A stretch of 64,000 nucleotides of DNA from the NCBI GenBank assembly GCA_030704615.1, contig CM060732.1, positions 35,261,053 through 35,325,052 of the forward strand, in the 5' to 3' direction. The DNA comes from Takakia lepidozioides (lineage: Eukaryota > Streptophyta > Takakiopsida > Takakiales > Takakiaceae). The translations under genes were made by a program, and so were the position numbers. Positions 57,363-64,000 of this stretch are shown here, piece after piece. Positions within the stretch are counted from its first letter, which is position 1; every line of letters begins with the position of its first letter. The notes under the pieces were generated by a model. That model had not been told where the DNA came from, did not search any database, and was given only the letters and a program-made list of their open reading frames with translations.

Positions 57363-59949
57363 TCTTGTACTTTGCTTTGCCATAGTTAGCTGTAAAGCTC
57401 CTAGGAAGTGTCGTAGTGTCATAGCCATACATCGCAGTGTGTACTACAGATTCTTCCAACCGAGGGCCCTCTAACCTGGTTGCAGATTTTTTTGTAGCAT
57501 ACTTAGTTATTAAATCTTAGAGTGTACTCTTGAAGGCAAACAAGGACTGGACTCGGATGTGGGAGCCTCCTTGTAAGATGGAGAGCTGCCTGACAACACG
57601 GGAGTCACTCTTATGAATCTGTTCCTGCAGGAATTGCACCCAATTCTCAGGTAGGGATTCTTGCGACTTTGGAGAGTGTAACCAACTTTTTGTTCGCCTA
57701 TCTGTCTGTATAGATTATAAGGACGCTGTAGAGCTGCATGGAGTACAGATATATTGTAAAGCATGTGTCTGCAGGGTTGCACTATATGGGATGAGATATT
57801 GTGCATCAAAGGAAAAGAGTTCCAAAAATATCTGTTCATCTATTCAGAAATATGAGCCATGCTTAGGCGAAAAAGTTCCTGAAAAGTTTCAGAAAAGGTA
57901 ACGCAGTCGCCAAGCTATGGGTTCTTGACTCCTGCTTGTATATTTCCTTTTCCTTCTCGCATTATTTTCATGCTAACCAGATTTGGGATGGGGTGATTTC
58001 CTGTGGAAATATTGGGGCCTGGTTTCTCTGCAGCCAATGTACTCAGAGGGTGTTTGGGACTTTGCAGGCAAAGCTCGCTGTCTGGCAGGTGGTCAGTTTG
58101 CTACTCCCCCATGTGACCACACTCTAGTGTGATGCATCAGATTTGTATCAGGGAGTGCCTGAATGGTGTCTAAGGAAGTGTCTTGGCTGAAGATGTGTTT
58201 ATGGAGGCTGTATTGTCTCCCAAGTGTAGGGGGAAGGCCCTCTTTTATTCTGTGGTAGTGATTGTAAAAAAGTCATGACGAATTATTACTGTTTAATGTT
58301 TTTGTTGGATCTCAAACCTGATCAGTATTTGTTGTCGAGATACTGACATACAGGTCACTCTCTATCCTGTGTTGGGATTCTGCAGGACAACATGAACAAT
58401 GTTTCCAGAATTTTAGCAAATGCAAAAGCGTCTCAAACGGGGCTGCCTCAAGGACTTCAAGTTGCAGCAGTCCAGTAGTTTTGCTCATTGTTTAGCTGTA
58501 GCACATTTCTTAGCAAGATGCTAACAAGTCTGTGGATGATCAAGTAATTGTAAGGTGAAGGATTAGTTTTTGCAGAGATTATAACAACTAAAGTCGCGGC
58601 TGGCATTTTCTCGTCAAAAGTATAGTATGCATCTGCAGGAAGAGAGCTGATTTTATGTTGAGCTTAGCAACCTCACACCTGTCAAAGAGTCCATCTTTAT
58701 GCAAACTAGAGGTTCTCCACTTGAGTAAATTTACTTCTCAATGCACCTGAGGGTTCGCCCAAAATGGAAATAGTTGTCAATTTTTGTCACAGCACAGTTT
58801 GAGTTCTTGCCACCAATTTAAGACCCGTGTTCCCTGCTATCGAACATGTGCAGCCAGCTGTTTGGTAGTATGTACATCTGCTGCTCAAATATCCCTGCCC
58901 ACGAAGAAGAGATTACACTGACTGGCATATTGAGCATCCAATACATAAGCTCTAAGAAAATATCCTTGTGAATACTTGGGAGACTTCTGGTGAATACTCC
59001 TGATGTTTCTTGTGTCCTTTGGAAGGATTGATCATTGCTTGCTTGCTGCATCAATCGTTTCCCATCGTTAACAGACCAATACCACAATCTTGAACATTGT
59101 GTCCCCTCTGTCTGTATGGGGTTTGCTGGATGGGAAGCTACTCAAATTTACAAAGGAATTTGACACTGTGTATTGAGAGTAGTGTATGCACCAAATTTTT
59201 CTGGTCAAACATAGGGGGTCCTGTGGTTGCCGGCCCTAAGAAGAGAATGTGGAGTATCGCAAATGTTGTGGCTCTGTGAAGAAAGGGGGGGGAGGGTTTG
59301 GTATGAGCATCTGCTACAAGTTCCCTCGGAACGTTTTGGGGTTTCTTTCTTCCATCTTCGGGAAGAGTGTTGCTCTCAAGATTGAGTTTGCTGCTTTGCT
59401 TGCTTCGTCAAGCGTTTTGCACTCCTCTGTTACCAGGGATTGCATCTGAGGGCCACCCAAGGACGTGCGTGGCATTGTGAGTCATTCTTCAACTCTAGCC
59501 CTACTCTTTCACATATTTTCTGTGTCTCCAATGCTCCATGTAGAGGGAGAGAGGAAACTGCGACCGTAGCCTGACGCCCTCTCGGGTGTGGGCCAATGCT
59601 CCATCTACTCCTCGTCTTTGCGTCCCTGTCCATTTTATATGTTGCAACGCTGAGGTCTTGTCGTATGGGTGGTTAAAAGACCAGAGATTGACTGGCTTTT
59701 TCTTCTATATTCTCGGTGTTAGCTAGGTTTACACTTACAGGTAGGTTTGCACTTACGGACTGCACACATTGGCTTGTGACAGTATGTGGGAGAGCAATAA
59801 TTATGTTGATATGACCTTCTCTCTATACTTCCTTTCATTTTCCGTTTCGTCTCTTCTCTTTAATGTCTTAATCGTCGATGTTACTCTTGTTTGCCTCCGG
59901 TAAGGTGCAGAGTGTTCTAGTTCTGAAGCACAGTCGTCCCAAAGTCACT
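57363..59949. other. Region downstream of AQR without a recognised gene
   Basis: AQR 3' UTR followed by about 2.3 kb where I see only short open frames lacking family resemblance. Untranslated leader exons of the 53-residue gene may lie towards the right end. Confidence 0.4.
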
Positions 59950-60327
59950 ATGCCGTTCTCTCCGGCACAATCCATGACCATTGTTGCTGGCTTTTCAGCA
60001 ATGTCTGCCTGGTAGGCTACACCAATCCTCTACTTGTACTATGTTTACTTCGTTTTGGGCTATGATTCTGGGGAATTCTGCGAATTGCCACGAATGTGTC
60101 TCGGAAATGTTCTCTTCCTTTTACTCTCTTTGTCTCTGCAGAAATGTAGGGGTAGTCCTGCAGTCTTTTGATGAGTTTGTGAAGTCAAGTATGTTATGAG
60201 GGTGAGGGTGAGGGTGAGGGTGTGTAGGTATGGATACATGTTTGGGAAAGAGTCAGCGAGGAAGGAGCTGGCAGACAAGATTAATGAGTTGCGTGCCACC
60301 ATCCGGAAGCTTGAGAATGGGGAGTGA
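59950..60327 (+). CDS. 53-residue single-membrane-span protein, unrecognised
   Basis: Exon 59950-60011 (MPFSPAQSMTIVAGFSAMSA) and exon 60228-60327 join in matching phase to give Trp-Tyr-Gly-Tyr and then GKESARKELADKINELRATI and a short acidic end; 162 bases including TGA. The first half is hydrophobic enough for one membrane span, the second half is a charged amphipathic helix or coiled coil. The plan recalls small accessory subunits of mitochondrial membrane complexes, but I cannot name it. The acceptor (GTGTAG|G) is preceded by a G-rich run instead of pyrimidines, which weakens the model. Confidence 0.5.
60200..60220 (+). repeat. Four GGG runs with 3-base loops beside a splice acceptor
   Basis: GGG at 60200, 60206, 60212 and 60218 separated by TGA form a textbook G-quadruplex pattern, ending 5 bases before the proposed acceptor AG at 60226-60227. 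Confidence 0.85.
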
Positions 60328-60607
60328 TGATTAGAATGCACCATAGGTAGGCCTGGGAATTCTGTTTTGAAGGACAGTGAGAGAGTCGGTATTATGTTTG
60401 TTCGTAAATTCTTTTGAGGTGTGAGCTTAGCAGCTGAACCTTACTCCTAGTTGATCTTAAATAGGTTGGATGCCCCACTGTTGTACATCAGACAAATGCA
60501 TATGCCAACAGTATTTCTAAACCTGTTGCAGTGTTTGTAGTAAACTGACAGCTATCGTCATGTTGTCGACACCAGTCATGTCAAGCAGTACATAAGGAGC
60601 CAATGAG

Positions 60608-61591
60608 ATGGAGGAGAAGGAAAAGACCATGAATGACCTGCATACTGCACATCAGGGGGAAATGCAAGGAAGCAAGGAGCCTGGACTACGTGGGGGGTGG
60701 ATGAAGGTGGTATATGGAGGAGTGCAGGCTGGGTATCCTGACAATTACACTGATGGGACCTTTCTGGAGGCCATGGTGACAAATGCCGGAGTAGTAAAGC
60801 GCGACACAGCCACTGTGATGCGGGACTCCATAGGCATTGCATCACATGTCAGTGTGGTGGCACTGGTGGCCACAGTGTGGACCTATGCACTGAATGGGGC
60901 ACTGGCTGCATCTACTCTACTCTTGCTGGATGCTGTTTTCCTGCTCCTTGGCTTCATCACATTGGTGCTCTCCATGAAGTGCTCGCCTTCATTTGTGACC
61001 CAGAGTGCATGCAACTTCATCCTGTTTGTGAGTGCAGTCTACGTGCTTGCACCTGTGTTCCAGACGTTGACCCGTTCGATCAGCTCCGACTCCATATGGG
61101 CATTGACAGTAAGCCTACTAATTGTGCATCTCTTCTGCCGTGACTACACCCTCCCAACCTCACCCATGTCTGCTGCCCTCTCAAGGGATTTGCCAGCCAA
61201 GAAACTCCGAGGTCAGGCGATGACCCTGTCGGCCAGTGTTTCTATGAATGCAGCCATTGTGGCTTCAGTTTTGATTGCATCCCGCCTGCCATCCCATCAC
61301 TATGTGTTTGCACTCATGCTCTTTTCACTGGAATTTTTCCTATTGTTTCCTCTGGTGACTCACTGCATGAGGCAACGCTCTGTCAACTTTCATGTAGGGT
61401 TTTCTTGCATGCTTATAGTGGTCACTATGGGCCTCATATTCCCTCTCAGTGGGCTTGCTTTTGTGTTGTTTGTGATAGTAATTGTGTTCATAACACTCGT
61501 GTGTCCCTTTTGGCTAATCCGCATCCAAGAATACAAGTTTGAGATCAATGGGCCTTGGGATGAAGCCAAGCTGTGCTTTGACATCGATTGA
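60608..61591 (+). CDS. PIGC: GPI-GlcNAc transferase subunit PIG-C / GPI2
   Basis: PIG-C is a multi-span ER subunit of the enzyme that adds GlcNAc to phosphatidylinositol, the first step of GPI anchor synthesis. A single open exon of 327 codons. The diagnostic start of the family is WMKVVYGGVQAGYPDNYTDG followed by TFLEAMVTN; after that come six to eight hydrophobic segments (for example AASTLLLLDAVFLLLGFITL) with FCRDYTLPTSPMSAALS between them. An upstream ATG at 60603 opens a tiny overlapping frame that ends at 60632 and may dampen translation. No intron is seen, unlike most genes here. Confidence 0.93.
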   Translation: MEEKEKTMNDLHTAHQGEMQGSKEPGLRGGWMKVVYGGVQAGYPDNYTDGTFLEAMVTNAGVVKRDTATVMRDSIGIASHVSVVALVATVWTYALNGALAASTLLLLDAVFLLLGFITLVLSMKCSPSFVTQSACNFILFVSAVYVLAPVFQTLTRSISSDSIWALTVSLLIVHLFCRDYTLPTSPMSAALSRDLPAKKLRGQAMTLSASVSMNAAIVASVLIASRLPSHHYVFALMLFSLEFFLLFPLVTHCMRQRSVNFHVGFSCMLIVVTMGLIFPLSGLAFVLFVIVIVFITLVCPFWLIRIQEYKFEINGPWDEAKLCFDID

Positions 61592-62729
61592 GTTGGGACA
61601 ATATTTGTCGAGAACGAAAACTAAATTGTATTGATGCTCTTATTCTTCTCCGCCATCAAGTCATGATCAAATCCTTCTCTGATTATTCAAGTCATAGATT
61701 GGACAATAGACCTCCTGTATTTAGAGGGATAGACTAGCAGCAGTACAAGTTTGGGATGCAAAGGTTGTAGATGAGATGAGCAAGACATACACATGTTAAG
61801 AAAGAGTTTTCATTCTGAGCAGCAATCTCATTTTCACTAATGTCAGGGAGGCCAAAAGAGGCTCAGCTTCTATACAGGGTTAAGAAAATATATTCAAGGC
61901 AAAGAGAGGCCAAGAGCATACGGCACTAAAGATTGGTATCAAGTGAATGTGGCATATTGTAGTATCTTTTCAGTATTTTATATCTGATTGCCTGTGATTT
62001 GTGTATATGATTTCCCTGATGTGAAAGGCTTGGTTAGCTGCGAAAGCTTTACTTCAAATCAAATCAACTCTTCTATTCTGATCTGCACTGGTTCCAGCAC
62101 CGGTTGTTGACAAACAATCAGGATCCATCAATTTTCTTCTTATGGATCTAATTAGTCCTTCTTGGTTGGTTAGTTCCCTCCTCTCTCCCCTTCCTGTAGG
62201 TATCCCATTTGAGATTTTCTTCTGTTCTGTTCATTCTTTGTGCTTCTGATGAGGTTACCACAGCTGGTTTTCTTTGCAGTCTCCCTTTTTCCCTCCCCTC
62301 CAAGATGAAAGAAATTAAGTAGGTTTGCATTCAGCATTTCTAGAATTATGAATGTTTCACAATCGAGTTTATGTTGCCCTGTCCTCAGAGGATACCACAA
62401 GTGGTGTTCAAGGCACCCACCATGTAACCATATGTCGGCGCCATCATGTTTGGGCCAATAGGGATTCTCTCTCAGCAGTTTGGTTGCAATAGTTGGTCAG
62501 AACAACGAGCATTGGGTGTCCCCTCTACCTGCGAGCTCAGACAAGCGCTGAGGCGCTCTGCCATCGGAGACGAGGAAGATGAAGTGGGTGGAAGAGAGCA
62601 ACAAGAGAGAGCACAAAGCAAGTTTATTAGTCGATTAGCTGAACTAAATTTTGTGATTAGTGTAATATAGGGGGGCAGGGCTTCCGGTATGGGTGCATCA
62701 TTCAGGGTTTGGGAAGTTGGAGAATGTAG
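61592..62729. other. Spacer between PIGC and MED4
   Basis: PIGC 3' UTR, then the 5' part of the MED4 gene. A first coding exon of MED4 should lie at about 62440-62700 but I could not place it. Confidence 0.4.
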
Positions 62730-63678
62730 ACATCCGAGGAGGTGTCTGAGCTCAAAGATCTCTTGGCAGGTAGAAACGGGATGGCAATCCGGGCAAACCC
62801 AGATGACAATGCCTTCATACATGGCTGGGGCTGCAGAGTGCTCGGCATCAAAGTCCACAAAAGACATGGTTGCTTTGTTGAAAGCACACCAGGCGCTGCT
62901 GTTGGAGGGAGTGCCACAACGGTCAGAGCGGCAAGAAGCTGGCCAGGAGAAGCAGCGAGTCGCAGCGGCGGTGGCTGGAAGGGATGGTGCACTCCGTGCG
63001 CTAGCCAAGCGAGTGCGTGATGCACAGCAGGTGCTGGAGGCGAGCGTGGAGGAGATGGCGGAGTTCAAGCGCGGCCGGCTTGGCAGCAGCTTGGATATAC
63101 AGGAGCTGGTCTCATATGCACACCGAATCAGCTACACTACTTTTGCTCCACCGGAATTTGCGTCAGGTTTAGTCCCGATGCGAGGTGTCTTGCCTCCAGC
63201 CCCCCAGGATGAGCAAATGCGTGCCTCTATGCTGTATCAAGCCAATGATCTGGATTTGGGTCTTCCCAAATCGGTGGCTCCTGTACCCTCCCCTCTTGTA
63301 CCCACTGAAGATTCGGTAGTTGTGGAAGGCTCTGCCACAGCTCTGGAACCTGTGGTGCCTGCAGGATGGCAGCCAGGGATGCCTATCCAGCTGCCGTCAG
63401 AGCTACCGCCAATGCCAGCTGGGTGGAAGATTGGCGATCCCATTCCATTACCCCCAGGCTTGGATATGCTCCCTTTGCCTCCAGGGTGGAAGACTGGGGA
63501 TGCTGCTCCTGTATCTGCAGGCTTGCAGCCCCAGGCTCCTGCTGCCCCCGCTCCCGCTCCTGCACCAGGCGTCATTCACGTGCCATTTGTCCAGCTCGAC
63601 CTCAACCCTGAGCTGGAGGATGACTTTGGCAGTGACTATGGCAGTGATGAAAGCAATTCGGAAGAAGACGATGACTGA
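62730..63678 (+). CDS. MED4: Mediator complex subunit 4 (5' exon unresolved)
   Basis: MED4 is a middle-module subunit of Mediator, which links transcription factors to RNA polymerase II. Exon 62730-62769 (TSEEVSELKDLLA) joins in phase to 62837-63678 (ECSASKSTKDMVALLKAHQA). Residues that follow form a helical coiled coil (AVAGRDGALRALAKRVRDAQ, VLEASVEEMAEFK), then the family signature ELVSYAHRISYTTFAPPEFA and a Pro-rich tail with APQDEQMRASML. The C-terminus (NPELEDDFGSDYGSDESNSE) is strongly acidic. The central tail repeats PPLPxGWKxGD-like units (MPAGWKIGDPIPLPPG, LPLPPGWKTGDAAP). The start codon was not identified. Confidence 0.88.
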
Positions 63679-64000
63679 TCTGCAAAATTCAAAGGTGAGC
63701 TTGTTGCGTTTTTCTTGGTTATGCTACTGCTGCATATTCGAAATATTCGAAAGGGCAGGAGCTCAATCCTGTCACGGCCTTTGATGAACAAGTGGGACTG
63801 AGGGAGACCCACAATGCTAGGACCTGCCTGCAGATATCACCATTTGCATCCGATGTCATTCCTGCAAGGGGCACTGGGCAAAGTTCAAATCGAGAGTAGT
63901 TTCAGTCCTGTACATTAATTTAACCCAGTTGGAAGTAGGCCATTAACATGTCCCATCTGCGGGCATGATGGGGTTTCAAGATTATAGCTCTTGTCCGGTA
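63679..64000. other. MED4 3' flank
   Basis: Probable 3' UTR or a following intron; no other gene seen before the window ends. Confidence 0.5.

Noticed and set aside
56883-57428. 181-codon - strand frame rich in His and Cys
   Set aside because: Produced by the repeat tail of Aquarius read backwards.

Overview
This is nuclear DNA of a green plant or close algal relative (a streptophyte). The genes are rich in GT-AG introns. They include plant-type families: RIN4 with NOI motifs, plant PEX6, nuclear-encoded plastid ribosomal protein L29 and PLS-type PPR fragments. A charophyte such as Chara would fit the intron-rich, transposon-laden layout, but that is inference, not something the sequence proves.

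Layout, left to right. (1) 58-1424 (-): RIN4-like gene, cut by the window edge. (2) About 1.5-4.6 kb: mostly unexplained DNA plus one terminal exon of an unrecognised + gene. (3) 5.2-14.6 kb (-): PEX6, about 16 exons. (4) 15.1-39.6 kb: a transposon nest. (5) 40.3-43.2 kb (+): HIT-domain protein. (6) 45.5-46.6 kb (-): plastid L29, head to head with (7) 46.9-57.4 kb (+): the spliceosomal helicase Aquarius. (8) 59.9-60.3 kb (+): a 53-residue protein. (9) 60.6-61.6 kb (+): PIG-C. (10) 62.7-63.7 kb (+): Mediator subunit 4.

The transposon nest is the most notable part. An outer element (15849-39643) has near-identical 62-bp terminal inverted repeats and a perfect 9-bp target duplication (TTATTTGAC). 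Inside it sits a second element (20988-32347, 11.36 kb) with its own inverted repeats and a perfect 9-bp duplication (TCAACCAAC). Both fit Mutator-like elements (MULEs). The inner element looks intact. It has two divergent genes: a 1132-residue MULE transposase (zinc-binding N-terminus, DDE core, SWIM finger), and a 1165-residue, 10-exon protein that joins a ParB-like DGNHR domain to a circularly permuted (beta-class) DNA methyltransferase fold with altered catalytic motifs. Two introns of that second gene hold clusters of an interspersed 20-22 bp palindrome (core GAATGTCGTCAACGACATTC), seven well-kept copies and four degenerate ones.

A working model, by analogy with the VANC/VANDAL anti-silencing MULEs of Arabidopsis: the ParB-methyltransferase protein recognises the palindromes in its own gene and helps the element escape silencing or controls transposition. 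The outer element is older. Its coding remnants carry stops of the kind made by C-to-T change, and it holds PPR/OSB-like host gene fragments.
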